A DNA stretch of 64,000 nucleotides from Xiphydria camelus (taxonomy: Eukaryota > Arthropoda > Insecta > Hymenoptera > Xiphydriidae). Below, piece after piece: positions 1 to 12,288 of the stretch. The stretch is from positions 21,368,827 through 21,432,826 of the forward strand of contig OY783196.1 of NCBI GenBank assembly GCA_963678675.1. Reading direction: 5' to 3'. The notes under the pieces were generated by a model. The model was not told where the DNA came from. It ran no database searches and was given only the letters and a program-made list of their open reading frames with translations. The position numbers and the translations under genes were made by a program. Each line of letters starts with the position of its first letter. Within the stretch, counting starts at the first letter, position 1.

Positions 1-195
1 AGGAGGTCTTTGGTACAGACCGAACCATTTTTACGAGTTTTGGTCCGCCATACTGTCCCCATTTTGAATTTTGAAATTTTGACCCCCGATTCGGATTCAG
101 CGATCCCGAAAACCCCCGAGTGACGATTTTGGTGAGGATCGGGCCGCAAACCCTCCATCCGAAAGAAGACAAGTTTCGCGTACCTAAAGGGTTAA
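1..195. mobile_element. right end of a piggyBac-like element (partial)
   Basis: The last 14 bases, acctaaagggttaa at 182-195, are the exact reverse complement of the first 14 bases of the TTAA-flanked foldback element at 11167. This suggests the window opens inside a related TTAA-targeting element whose left part is cut off. No transposase reading frame is visible in this piece. The family call rests on the TTAA end and the shared terminus. Confidence 0.5.
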
Positions 196-346
196 CCAAA
201 TTCCGGAAGCCATTGTACCTGCTCTGTACACCTGCTAAGGAATATTCGATGTCTGATCGTGGATACATTGGTTTCTATGTGTAGACCCTAGACCGTCTGT
301 AGCGCTCTCTTTCCCTCTCGTATGCTCTATCACTGCTATCTCTAGA

Positions 347-794
347 GCCGGGTCTTCACTGCGCGAAACTGTTTCGCGAAACTAGTCTCGCCTCGTGTAT
401 ACTTTGTACTCACCCCGAAACTTGCTTCGCGAGTATGTTTCGAAATGAGCCAAACGTCAAGCCGGGTCTTCACTGCGCGCAACTCTTTCGCGAAAATGTT
501 TCGCGAAAATGTTCGGCGAGTGTCGGGACGAAACGTTTCGGGTTCCAGGCGAAAATAAGGTGAGCCGCCAGTTTGCGCGAGATACTGGTGCCGGCGAAAC
601 ACACGGTGCACGTTCACACTGGCGGCACTCGGAAGGCGAAGCTCTTTGATGCGCGATCAAAAACCGACTGACGTTTGGCTCACTTCGAAACATACTCGCG
701 AAGCAAGTTTCGGGGTGAGTACAAAGTATACACGAGGCGAGACTAATTTCGCGAAACCGTTTCGCGAAACAGTTTCGCGCAGTGAAGACCCAGC
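347..794. mobile_element. foldback element with 115-125 bp arms
   Basis: The left arm (347-460) and right arm (about 668-794) are inverted copies of each other. Both begin with g(c/t)(c/t)gggtcttcact read inwards and contain repeated cgcgaaa(c)gtttcgcgaaa blocks; the right arm carries one extra block. A second copy of the terminal sequence begins at 464, so the core holds a nested or duplicated end. Short ORFs inside read across the palindrome and are not genes. I could not fix a target-site duplication. Confidence 0.75.
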
Positions 795-2698
795 TTTACA
801 CTCATGCGCGCTCTCTCTCTCTCTCTTCATCTCGCGTACTCAATCGCCGTTCTCTCACATACTCATGGTGCTTGCGCGACTAGGTCAGAGTGCTCCCATA
901 CCGATCAGCTTTAACAACGATTATCTCGTTACCTATGCACTTTTCGTTTACATTGGTATTATATTTTTTTATAGATTAAAACGTGGTCTTGAAAAAAGTA
1001 TTATACCAACATAGAGAAAAAGTTAATAAATAACAAGATAATCATGGTTGAAGATGATTAAAATGGTACTACAATATAAGAAGCCAGTGTTTGTTGTAAC
1101 AGAAAGCTGATCTCTCATCCTCATGACTCTTTATGGCAATGAAAGGTCAATTTCTTGTTAATACCGGCATCAGCCTCTCCTATTCTATATAGTGATAATT
1201 TCAGGAAAAATAATTGCAATTCAGTCGATCCCTAATCTCATATAGCTACAGTTTACAGGTGTCAGAGAATTCTTGCTACTCGTTTCGAAAATTATTGAAA
1301 ATATCTATGAGACTTCGACTGGTTTCCATCCATTTTCAAAGGAGGCAAAGTGGAAACTTTCTTTTTTATATAACGTCGACAAAAGCTATCCCATCGTTTC
1401 TCCAGCCATCAGTTCTCGCGCTTACAATTAGTGACACACTGCAGCGGTTCCATTGTGCGGTCGACCAAGCCCCCACCGAGCAATATCCTGCACTTTTCAA
1501 GTCGAACCAGATCGCGCAGATATCGCTGAAAAGTCGGGAAATTCGATAGGCCTGGTACCAGCAGTCGGGGAGCCTTGAACATATAACTCGCACGCGTAAC
1601 TTGATATCATCATTGCAATATACCGTCTCCCTGATATTACAGTGCGACTTTCATATCTGGATGCCTTTATACTTTCCCCGCCATAAAGTCGCGAGTTTAT
1701 GCTGCATCACGACGGTCGATTTTGATTTTCCATCAAATGTGAACGACCCTTCTAAAGGAAAAATAGTGCAGCTGGCGATCAGATGTAGTTCTACGAACTG
1801 AAGGAAAGTCGTTCAAAGGATTGATTTTTAGTATAGTTAAAGGAAGAGATCATCAGATGAGAATTCCCAATATTACGGCAACAAAATATCGAAATCTATC
1901 GATCGAAGGAAAGTCGTTCCAGGGTCGAATTTCAGTGGTTAAAGAATAGAAACATCGGATGGGAACTCGCAATCTTATTGCAACGAAGTATTGAAACCCG
2001 AGAGAAATCGGGTGCCCCTAATTTGTCATCAGTACGAAGCACAGAGTGATCGCCCGAGGGATTCTAACCGCGAATCCTAAAAGATTAAGTAACTTCCGAT
2101 CATTATTTGAGATGACGCATCTCGATATAATCTATGATGTAGCAAAAATTTTAGTAAAATAACGACACGGTCAGTGCGTGCAACAGTCACCTTACGCGCA
2201 TGTTTAGAGGACGAGAGAAAAAGAGAAATCTGTAATCATGATGATCGAACGAACAACGGCAAATTTGCAAATCGTTCGGTGAGGTACGCACGGGTTCGAA
2301 TGTCGAGTCCACAGATTTCGTCTCGTGCATGAACGACGGTCGAAAGTTTCATTCGAATGCGATAGCCTCGATTCGTCCTACTTAACGGGAACAGCGGTTG
2401 TGCCAATTTTGTCCTCGTTTTCGGCCCGGAAAATTATTTCCGGTGTATTCGATGCAAAGACGGTAAATACGCGAATGAACGTATCAACGGTTGATACATG
2501 TGTGTGGTCGACGGTGTTTACGCTGCTGCGCTAAGCCAATATCGCAGACGTATTCGTAAAATGATTCACCGCGTCGATCGGTCGCTAGATCAGCTTTTAT
2601 CAAAGATGACACCAGAGTTTCGAGCGGTAATTTCCTAATCTGTGTCGTTATAGCAATCCCATTGTGAAAGAAATATCAGACGAAGACATTATAGTATA
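795..2698. other. intergenic, no gene seen; includes diverged 105-bp tandem duplication at 1800-2003
   Basis: No protein or RNA gene was recognised. A short (CT)n run lies near 811-828. Two diverged tandem units start at 1800 and 1905. Each begins gaaggaaagtcgttc and ends with gaaat(c/t)… or ttgaaac-type sequence; they align over about 100 bp. Confidence 0.55.
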
Positions 2699-3567
2699 CA
2701 CGGAGAGAAAAAAAAGAGAACTAACCTAGAAGATGAGGAAAAAGTGTCATTTTTCTGACTAACTGTGCACCGAATTGACAAACGGTAAAATTTTTCCCCT
2801 TTTGGAATGAGATTTTTTCATCAAAATCGAAAAGTAATTTTTGATGAATAAACTAGTAAAATTTAACCCATGTAAATGTAAATTTTTCTTGCTAAAAACG
2901 ACAAATCATAAATTTATTTATTTCTCAATAAAAAGAATATCAATAAGGATTCAAATTGGTCAGGGAGGCTATATTCTCGACGCGTGAGAAATGTTTTTCG
3001 TGGACGGAAAGTAATTCGTTAACAGATGTAGTTTCGTCTATCACTTTCGTTAACGATTCGAAAATCCCTTCCAAGATAGATCTCGTCGACGAAATGAATT
3101 TTCTCACACGAAAAATAATGTCCCATACTCCTCTCCCCGTGTTTACATCTCTTAGCAACGTCTTCTTTTTAGTATCTTGTTTAATCCCTTAGCGACAAAT
3201 CTTGTTTAAGATTCCGTTGTGATGGGGTTACGGGCAACGGTATACTTGATCCTGATTGGTCTATAAGACCCAATGTAACATTAGCACTTGACGGTGAAGA
3301 TTTTCTCCAGTAAAAAGGGAAAAAATCCAGTGCAGAAGAATGTATGTTCACCATAAACAGTAGAGCTACTATTATACTGCTGCGTAGTTTTTATTTTATT
3401 TTGCTGGGCATTTGAAAATTCACCGATAATTCCCTTTTTTAAGAAGAATAATTTTCCAGCCCTTTGATAATTTCTTACCTATCTCACGGTAATTTCTGAT
3501 TGATTATCACAATGGTGCAGCGTTACCCATAAAAAAGGGGAATTTTTCACTTTTTTTTTTCTCCGTG
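2699..3567. mobile_element. 869-bp foldback MITE, CACGGAG termini, TA flanks
   Basis: The element opens with cacggagagaaaaaaaa and closes with ttttttttttctccgtg. It is flanked by TA at 2697-2698 and 3568-3569. An inner inverted repeat is visible around 2979-3130, where gtgagaaatgtttttcgt on the left pairs loosely with tttctcacacgaaaaa on the right. No transposase is encoded, so it must have been moved in trans. Confidence 0.7.
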
Positions 3568-3593
3568 TACACAGTATACACGCCTTTAGTATA

Positions 3594-3846
3594 CACAGAA
3601 AAAAAGAATTAGTATGATCTACTGAAAATTACTTGCGAGGTCGCAAGTAATTATTTATTTATATCAATAAAATCTTTGAATACATAAATCTAAATATCTC
3701 TTCTTCACAATCATATGGAATATTATGTGATTGCAAGGAAGAAATATCAAATTAATATGAAAAAAGATCTAATTGATGTAAATAAATAATTACTTGCGAC
3801 CCCGCAAGTAATTATTGGTATATCCGACTAATTCTTTCTCTCTGTG
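3594..3846. mobile_element. 253-bp MITE (acttgcga family), copy 1
   Basis: Termini are cacagaaaaaaagaattag and ctaattctttctctctgtg, flanked by TA on both sides (3592-3593, 3847-3848). Subterminal blocks acttgcgaggtcgcaagtaa and acttgcgaccccgcaagtaa are themselves palindromic. A second copy of this family lies in the corazonin intron at 24241-24478. Confidence 0.8.
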
Positions 3847-5905
3847 TAGAGAAAAGTCATCGTGTATTTCTCAGACGAAATAAGAACACGCGCGCGCGCG
3901 TTTATATTTTCGCTGACACTTCGTGCGTTGCCCACACACGCGTCCGCGTTCGTTAAATTGTCCACTTATTTGATTTTCCTTCGCCTTTAATTTGCTTTTA
4001 AGTGTTGACATTTAGTTCGTCATGCTCTTCATGAAATTGATTACATAAAGAGAAGAATGAAAAATAAGGTCTCGATCCATCGTCTTCAATGGAAGAAAAA
4101 TTAATATTTCTCGATTGCCATTTTTATTTTTATTTATTGCAAAACCATCTCTCTCTCTCTCTCTCTCCCTCTCTCTCGCTTTTTTCTCTCTTCCTCTCTC
4201 GATATGACATTATCCTTTTCATTTGCGAAACTTAGTGCGCGAACTCGGAGTGAACGTAGCGTCGAAGGCAGGAAAAGGAGGGACGAGAAAGACGAAAGCG
4301 AGGATGAAGAAGAAACGCCGGAAGGCGTTTCGACGTGCGCGATCCTTTTCCCCGCGAGGCTTCCGCAGTCCCGACGATGCGATGCCCCGACGTTTCGACG
4401 AATCCAACCGCTGTCGCCTATATTCTCGCTCGAGGGAAGTGACGTCAGCGATGTTTAGAAAGTGTAGCGCAGATTCACGGCTGCCTGCCCGCGTGCCTCC
4501 AGGTGCGCAGGGATCCTTATAGAATGTCGACAAGTGTCGCCTGCGATTGGTCAACGGTGATGGCGTTCGCTTGGTATAATATTAATATCGGGTTATCGGT
4601 CGATTGCACTCGCCGGAAAATCAATCTTCGCCGGTGGATTAAGTGTCGTCGATAATCGAGCGCGGTGGTGTGGTGGTGTAGCAACGCCGTACGCACGTCA
4701 GCGCGCGCGCTGGGTACAGACAGAAATTCGTCGCGCGGCGACCGCGAAATATCGAATCGAATTCGTCGCGTTATCGCGAGTACATCGCCGAGGAAAACTC
4801 CGCTATCGGTGAAGCAAAATTTTTTTTCTATTTGCATCTTTCATTTTAGCAATAACACCTGCCCCGCCGCAAAGGCGATGAGGAAATTCTCGTGTATTCT
4901 TAGAGAACGAAACGTAGCGCAGCGGTCCACGGGGAACGGGGGCGTGTAAACCGCTTAACTATTTATTGGTTAACTTTGAAAAACTAATCAACCGAGCAAA
5001 AGGTAGTAAATAAAATCGTCGCCCGTGCGCGGCAGGCGATGAGAAGAGTGCGCTCACGGTGCATCGTAAAAAGAAGCGTTCTCTCGCGTGAACTTTCCCG
5101 CTCTCGGAGCAGAAGGGCGTCCTACTGTCGGAAACGTCGCGATATCTGTATATTTAAACAAGCGCTTACCTCCCGGAATACATATATACATTCTAACGCG
5201 ATAAGAGCACCGTGTGTCATAAAAATGATAGTTTATACGAAGCCCCATACGGTATTTACGACGGCTACATAGTCGCAGTTATACAAATAATCCTTGGTCG
5301 ACGCTCTGATAGTAGCGTAGCTGTGTGCGCGCATTAATATGGGAACGGCACGCGTGCAGAAGTGAAAACGCGGCTTGATCGAAAGTCGAGCTCGATTTGT
5401 ACGAGTAGAGGTCGAAGCCGATCACGGACACGCGCGCGCGAGCAAAATCAGCCGAATGGTACAGAGAAAAGATACGGCAAGCGCGCGTAAGCGCTATACT
5501 CGGCAGGTATATACATATGTCTTAAATTGATCGTTCGCACGGTCGCAATCAACGACCCCAGGGATTTGCCGACTTCGGATCGAACGATAAAGTTAAACGC
5601 GGATGCTGCCACTCACTCATTGCCAATGGTGCGACAAATCGCGAAGGATCGTTGCGATCAAGCGAGGCGAGGATCAAGGAATCACGCGACAATGACACTG
5701 CTTCGCTGTCAAGGAGAATTCCTTCCGATGATTAAATCTTGCAAAGGCGATTTATTGGGCGCACTTGTTATTTCGATATGGTCGTAATATAGGGATACGC
5801 GATACGCGCGCGCTTATAAACGTGATATTATCGGGTTCACATAGTGGAGGCATTCGTATACGTGGTCTCTGAGAATATGAGTTACATCGGAAGCCTATCG
5901 AGCTA
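3847..5905. other. intergenic, CpG-rich; (CT)n microsatellite at 4148-4200
   Basis: A CT-rich simple repeat spans about 4148-4200. From roughly 4200 to 5800 the sequence is rich in CpG with many short overlapping ORFs on both strands. None has a recognisable domain or a splice-supported extension, and I see no gene here. Confidence 0.5.
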
Positions 5906-6145
5906 CACGGAAAGATTGATAATAAACATTTTTACTGTATTTACAGTGAAAAATGTAGACAAAGTTTTCGGATGTTCCTACTGTGCCGAAGAACAATTTT
6001 TTATTAGAAACTAGTAAATTGTAATGTAAACTATTACGATTTAATTTTTTCAAAAGAAAAATTATTGTAAAAGTTTCCGAAAACCTTCATGTGTACCTCT
6101 TTTGTTGTAAATACTGTAAAATTTACTGGTATCAGTTTTTCCATG
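5906..6145. mobile_element. 240-bp MITE (tactggtatcag family), copy 1, uninterrupted
   Basis: It begins cacggaaagattgata after TA (5904-5905) and ends with tatcagtttttccatg. Its internal sequence, read in reverse, matches both halves of the element at 26534-27071. It therefore shows what that copy looked like before its own insertion. The right terminus is degenerate. Confidence 0.7.
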
Positions 6146-6337
6146 AGTACCGCGAATTTTTCGATGAGAAACGTAATAATTTTGAATTCGTCATTAAACT
6201 TTACTGGAGTTGTTTTAAAATACAGGCTGTCTAATGAGATTAAAATACTTTCAACGGCTTTATATATTTGCACGATAATAAAGTAGTTCATTTTTAACAC
6301 CACTCGATCGGTGCGGAAGTATGTATACTAAATCTAG

Positions 6338-6425
6338 TGTTATTAAGTCTCATAGGATTGTTATATAATACTAAAAGTGTATACAGGTCCACACCGCAAA
6401 ATTTTTTACAGTACAGCATAGCGTC
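6338..6425. repeat. dispersed repeat fragment shared with 52745-52850
   Basis: The block gtccacaccgcaaaattttt, followed by acag, recurs in inverted orientation near 52745-52775. Looser similarity runs through tattatataacaat-type sequence. Both copies can be read as a short peptide with RSTPQNFLQ on the sense strand shown here and on the opposite strand there. The repeat is not a recognised gene or named element. Confidence 0.55.
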
Positions 6426-6489
6426 TACTTTCACGGCAAATCTCAACGCTCACGTTTTCCCATCGCCTCACTGTTTCCAATCATTAATA

Positions 6490-6912
6490 GTATCTTATGT
6501 CATTAGGCGGAAATCCGAGGTTTTTTCAGACTGTGTTTTATTAGGTCGTAGCGCACGAGGCATGGTGAGGGAGCAAGCTCGCCGAAGGCGAGCCTTGTCT
6601 CTCCACCATGCCTCGTGCTACGATCTAAACACAGTCATAAAAATCCGAGGATTTCAGCCGAATGACATATAGGTACTATTTTTTCTCACGAATGCCCATT
6701 TCTCAAAACAAAACATATACACGACTCATTTCACGTTGCGTTCATCAGTTTGAAAAAAGGACATACTTCGGACTAAGCAATTGCGCCAGTGTGAGTAAAG
6801 TACTTTTGACAGCCTGACGACTCCCGCTCGGTGTCACGCGGGAAAAACGCCATCTTGCGGTCTAAAAATAGGCTGGAAAAGGCCTTGAAATGGGCATGAG
6901 TGAGGAAAACGA
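6490..6912. mobile_element. nested-hairpin repeat element, copy 1
   Basis: A strong hairpin (about 6550-6625) has arms related to gcacgaggcatggtg and caccatgcctcgtgc. It is enclosed by a second inverted repeat, aaatccgagg…cagactgtgttt with aaacacagtc…aatccgagg. A roughly 290-bp tail follows, ending cccatttc-type sequence and gagtgaggaaaa. A full inverted copy lies at 37072-37495, which defines the boundaries. The superfamily is unknown. Confidence 0.7.
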
Positions 6913-7497
6913 TCATTAAACCGTATTGGGACCGTGCAACACCCGTACAGTGACACCTCGTGGCCGTAGTCGGCGAAAATGTCGCACTTTTATACAGTAC
7001 CAAATACGATAAGAATATAGAAATCCTCGGCAACACCAATTAGTGAACAACAATATGAATGTTTTTCATCAGGTGTATTTTATAACAATTATTGATATGT
7101 ATAGAATTGCAATAAACTGTAAGTATAACATTTAGGGCCGGTTTATTCACCTTCAGATACGTTGACTGCCATGTAATGTACTTTAACCCGGCAGCGGTGG
7201 TGGTTGGCAATCAACGTGCTACCTAATTTCAGCCTTCACCACTAGTTGCGCACGATCGTTCGCCGTATCCCCTCCAAGCAGTTGCACGGTCCCAATAAGA
7301 AAACCGTCGACACGGACGAAGTAAACATTGACGATACCCAATTTGCATGTAATGATTCTCCGAAAAAAAGTGAGTGGCGAAAAAACGTCAAAGACGTGTA
7401 CAGTCTTGGGAAAACCAGCAGGTTCCCATCCGGAAACCATCGGATGGGAGCTAGGGTTAATGATCTCTTTTTGCTCAGTTCAGGTGCTTCTTGCAGT
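6913..7497. other. intergenic, nothing recognised
   Basis: I see only short ORFs, without recognisable domains. Confidence 0.4.
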
Positions 7498-7747
7498 CAG
7501 GGAAAAGGTCTAGTTGAGTACGAACTTATAGACAAATTTATTTCAGATGAATAGGAATTTATTCACATTGAACAAAAGTCTCTTTCAGTCAAATAAATGT
7601 TTTACGAGTACTAAGTTCATACTCGATTAAAAAGATCTGCAAAATATTTATCAAATTCAAATAGACTTTTGTTCGACGTTAATAAACTCCTATTTATCTT
7701 AAATAAATGTTTCTATTAGGTTCATATTCAACTAGACCTTTTCCCTC
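7498..7747. mobile_element. about 247-bp MITE (ggtctagttga family), copy 1
   Basis: Inverted termini are agggaaaaggtctagttga and tcaactagaccttttccct. The palindromic interior includes gaataggaatttattcaca on the left and aataaactcctatttatct on the right. Two further copies occur at 12289-12537 and 57127-57371, which confirms both ends. Confidence 0.85.
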
Positions 7748-7950
7748 GATTCCTTCCTTCCCGATGTTAACTCTCTTAATCTGCATCAGAAAAAATCTCT
7801 TATTTGTAAATTCCCAGACAACACAATCCAAAAAGTTATCTTGAATCCATAGACAGTCTAATGTGTCACTTTTTGTTAATTTAAATTTCATTGTATCTAA
7901 AAGATGACTGTTGGATAACTCGAAATTTAATATCAAAAAGTGGGTCATTA

Positions 7951-8046
7951 CACTGCGAAAAAAATGGTATATTCAATTAAAAATCTCTATTTTTTTTACC
8001 CGTAATCGCCGATTTAATCAAATCTAATGCATTTTTTCTCTCAGTA
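7951..8046. mobile_element. short MITE with CACTGCGAAAA terminus
   Basis: It begins cactgcgaaaaaaatgg after TA (7949-7950) and ends tttttctctcagta next to TA. The body is AT-rich and about 96 bp long. It matches the shared terminal pattern of the larger MITEs in this window, but the right end is imperfect. Confidence 0.5.
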
Positions 8047-10018
8047 TAGACTGTCTACGGATGACTAGAAGACAGCTTTCTGACTTCTGCTGCCCAGGTT
8101 GTAAAGATGTATCTGTGTACTGCCCTCGAGAGTATTATTATTTAATTATTGACTCGTGACTTTGATTGCGTAACAACTCCGAATCTCGCTCTCGCTTTTC
8201 ACGCCGACGAAAGCAACTTATTATTACATATCGTCATTAGGTCATAACTATTGCATAGAACTCCGTTCGCGGTCTTATATGATTCGCTGTCGCGCGCTCT
8301 TTCCATGGTACAACTAATTGTAAGAAATGAACGTTTTCGCCGAAACACTGCTGCAGCGCAGTCATGACCGGATAATTGCGGTTTTATAATCCCGTATCCG
8401 CGATATCGACGAATTCGGGGAACGGATAAAAATAAGCGGAACGACATTGCCCCGAACGGAGACTCGTTATTATCTGCAACTCCGACTTTGCGCGCAGGTC
8501 GATGGAGCTTGGACGACTAGCCCGCACAAGGAGAGGCTCCGATACCCCAGCGTGGACCTATCGCCGCGTGCACCTTTTGGCGCGACAACAAATCGAACAC
8601 GCGCGAAGGCCACGGAAGAACCTCTCGCGCTGACCAGCGAGAAACCTTCTCTAAATAATAAATGCCTCCGATTGTAGTTATTTCGAGCGGCCGATCATAT
8701 ATCCACGGTGACGCGCGCGCCGTGTCACGTGCGCGGTCGCGGTACCAAGTGGCCGATTGCACCGGATAGGATTTTGTACAAATTGGAAAAGTGTCGGGAT
8801 GAAACGTCGACAAATATTTAAAGCTAATGGCAGAAGAATGGGAAAGAAGGGAACAAATGGCGCCGTAGCGAATGTCTTTCGGGTTTGCACACTTCTTGCA
8901 GTGTATTATTATTATTATAGGGGTATCCTATAGATATCGACGTATCTATCCAAGACAACGTTGGTGCTTATCGTGTAGTTTAAAAATGTAAGATTGGTTG
9001 GTATCTCTAAATCGACATAAGAAACAGGCCGTATAAAAAAAGTCGGCGCGCAGATCAGAGGCCGAAGGCGACGATTGGTCGAGCTCATTAAGAAAGAACG
9101 AAGCTTTCTTAGCGATTAGCTGCCGATACGAGCGAAGAAGTACGAAAGGGAGGCCGCCGTAGACGAAGCCTCCCCCCTCTTTGGCAGGTTCGGCGAGTGA
9201 ATCGAGACCTTCGACCATCGCTTCTTTTTTTCACGCACGACAAGGTTCGAGGGAGACGTGATTCCGATGAATTTCCAAAATTAACTCCCAAAGAATTGGC
9301 TGGAAAACAAATAACGTAGCCGCCGAGCGCTCATCCCAATCGCGAAAGTTATCTTCAAATTCATCGACGATGCGTATCTTCGAGCCGAACGCGTAAACAT
9401 CACTACGCGATAACGCGATAACGAATTCGAGCCAAAGCGTGGCGTCCGCTACAGGTGCAGTCTGCTCGATGCTCGTTTCGGCTTTCGTTGAGTCTCCGGT
9501 GAGATTAACGCGTACTCCACCCCCCTCTCTTCTCTCGCCACACGGCTATCGGAATTATTGGTTTTCGCACAAACGCGCGCGCGTTCCCGCGCCTTGACCA
9601 ATTTCATCACGCACGAGGACGCGCGCGGCCGACAGCCGATCCTGCATGCGGCCTTCGCAACACGGGTAAACAACCATGTAAATTCGCGATGTGAATTTCG
9701 CGTGCCGTCGACGCGCGTCGCGCGTTTGACGCGAAGAGCGAGCGATATTTGGAATTTCAAGAGAGCCAGTCGCGCAAGCATTGTCTCGCTTGGCTGGTAT
9801 CATAATGATCCGTGTCTAGCGTGAGTCATTCAGTTGTTAAATATCTGCTTCCCCCTCCCGACGTCCTCGCCTGGCGTGTACGGGAGAGCACGCAGCTTCC
9901 CGTGTACGCGTACGGGCGTTGTATCGCGTGTAGCGACTACGTAGTACGCGTGAAACTGGTCACGGTGGCGTGCCCACACGCAGCGGCGTCGAGCGCGGAT
10001 ATAGGTGTAACGTAGGTA
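8047..10018. other. intergenic, CpG-rich, nothing recognised
   Basis: Many short overlapping ORFs of biased arginine/serine composition are present on both strands, as expected of GC-rich non-coding sequence. No domain, exon pair or structural RNA was recognised. Confidence 0.4.
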
Positions 10019-10668
10019 CAGTCGAGCCTCGATTATCCGAACTAAATGAGCAATTTTTTTAATTCTCATTTTTTAAATACGAATAAGGTGAAAGCACCAG
10101 TGGCCGGATGGTTAAGACCAGTATTTGGACACCTATAAAAATATATGTAGCAGATTTCATTGAGAGCTCTTACTAGATGGATGGGCGTTCCTAATTTATT
10201 GAAGATTCTTTCCCAACGATTGATTCTTTCAACCACATTCAATAATTTATGTTATACGTAAATATGTCTGGATATTGGGACGTATTCGACCACTGATGCT
10301 TTTACCTTCGATATCTCTTTTTTTAAACATCTAGTATTGCTGATCTCCGGAAATGGCATTCGAACATACACGATTACTTCAAACCTGTATGATTGCGCGC
10401 GCGCATAAGACAGCCAAAGATGTACAATTAGGTACTTTAAACTTGTGTGATTGATTTGAAACTTATAATTTTATTGTTTCTTAATTATATTCTAATATCT
10501 AATGATTTTTTGTTTGTTAAGCAAATCAAAAAAGTGTTTTAATATAAAATTCATGCCCTCAGTTGTTTAGTCCCAGGCTGCAAAATACTTGTTCGATATA
10601 TTATCCGAATTTCAAATAACCCAAACGTGGTCCGGTCGCAATTAGTTCGTATAATCGAGGTTCGACTG
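10019..10668. mobile_element. pogo/Tigger-like non-autonomous element, 650 bp
   Basis: The left end cagtcgagcctcgattat and the right end (read inwards) cagtcgaacctcgattat differ at one position over 18 bases. Similarity continues through ccgaact versus acgaact. Both ends abut TA (10017-10018, 10669-10670). This terminal form and the TA target are typical of the pogo/Tigger branch of Tc1/mariner. No transposase is present. It carries a nested inverted repeat. Confidence 0.75.
10084..10308. mobile_element. foldback element nested in the pogo-like element
   Basis: The left arm aaggtgaaagcaccagtgg pairs with the right arm ccactgatgcttttacctt. A second inner pair, ccagtatttggaca and tgtctggatattggg, lies inside. 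It is wholly enclosed by 10019-10668, so it is either a later insertion or the core of the host element. Confidence 0.6.
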
Positions 10669-10670
10669 TA

Positions 10671-11166
10671 TAGAGAATGCAGGCGAGAGAAATAAAAACT
10701 CGCGCGGTGAAGCATCGCGGCCGATAATATGGTTTTTTCCTCCGCTCATCGTCACGTATACAAGAGTTCTCGGCAGAAATCATCCGCGGATTTCCTGGGA
10801 TCCGAGCGAGGCCGATATAGTACGAGTCGCGGTCGGTGGCGAGTAGCGCGGAGGAGGATTCGTGCTCGATTCGCGAGAGTTTTCCCCTCGTTGGAATTGC
10901 CAGTTACTATACTACTGCAACGCGCTGTAAAGGAACTGAAATGAATTCATACGTGCCTAGAGAAATTTATGAGAGAAATAGCTATGGTTTTACGATTACC
11001 GCAAACTTTACTGTGCTAACGCGCGATGAAAGTATTATTCTCGTACAACTTTTCCGAGGATATTTTAGTGGCCAGGAGTAAATTTGTAAATAAGATCCTC
11101 GTGGCACGACTAAAGTGTAATTCGTAGTAGCCGTGAAAGAACGTAGCATACCGGCCGGAAATTCCT
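10671..11166. other. intergenic, nothing recognised
   Basis: Only short ORFs are present, with no supporting features. Confidence 0.4.
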
Positions 11167-11394
11167 TTAACCCTTTAGGTCATCGCGTCCATTTGGATGG
11201 ACATGCTTTTTGGGTGTTCTCTGTGTCACAAATTACAAATAACTGGCGTCAAATCATTTTGTCCATGCGTGGGCACATAAATGCATGTGCCCACGTATGG
11301 ACGGGGTGATTTGACTTGTTAATTGTAATTTGTGACGTGGAAAATGTTTAAAAAGCATGTCCATCCAAATGGACGCGATGACCGAAGGGGTTAA
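11167..11394. mobile_element. piggyBac-like foldback MITE with TTAA flanks
   Basis: TTAA at 11167-11170 and 11391-11394 flanks arms that start ccctttaggtcatcgcgtcc and end ggacgcgatgaccgaagggg. A long match follows through atttggatggacatgctttt on both arms. A near-perfect palindrome with a TTAA target points to a piggyBac-mobilised miniature element. No coding capacity is present. Confidence 0.8.
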
Positions 11395-12288
11395 GATTTC
11401 TTTTATTTTTTCGTAAGTGTAAAATTGAATTGAAACGTGATAACAAATTGCTGAGATTAGTTATTTCGCAAAAATAGATGGTAATAATCGGTGAAAATTT
11501 GGTAGGAAAACTGGAGAGCAGGACGTTATATCGGTTTCTTTTTTTACTCGTATAAATAAAGATTCTACTTGAAATAATGATTAGAGAATCGTTCGAATTA
11601 TAATGTCGACTCTGCCGGGTTGCTCACATGGTTAATGTATGAGTATTTACACGCACATCTCCCCGCATACACATTTCCCCATTGACGCGTTAACGCGAAT
11701 GCAAAACTCGAGTAAGTAATGCGCCTTTGAGTCAATTTGCGATATCGCGCCGCGAGATTTGCTCCGATATGGACAAGATAATTTTTGTTTTCAATTTATC
11801 TCTCTCTCTCTTCCCCCTCTCCCATCGAAATAAATTTTTACCCACGTGCTAACGCGCACGTCCGTGGCGATCCGCTTCGACGGGAAGGTATGGCGGGAGA
11901 TTTATCGCCGACCGGACACGAATAACAAACGCGTCGTTGTTCGCGACGCGGTGATCGGTTTTCAATTTACCCGTAAATTAATGCCGGTGACATTGTCGAT
12001 CGAAATTCAAAGTTACGCGACGACTGGGACTTTCCCTGAGAAAACGCAGAGACGCTCTTCCTCCGCTTGCAGGTTTTGCACAAACGTTACGTGATACACT
12101 CCTAAGAACGAGCGTAGCATCCATCGGTTGGCAACGACGGCTTGCACCGTTCGTTCGATAATAGTGTCGCACGAATAAACGCGTATTGTCGTAACAAACT
12201 GTACGAAGTATGAATCAATCGCACCGTAAGCCGTCCAAGATAAATACACCTACATATTGGCAGCGTCGTTCGACGCGAACGGCACACC
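11395..12288. other. intergenic, nothing recognised
   Basis: A short CT-rich run lies near 11800-11822. Otherwise there are only overlapping short ORFs on both strands. Confidence 0.4.
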
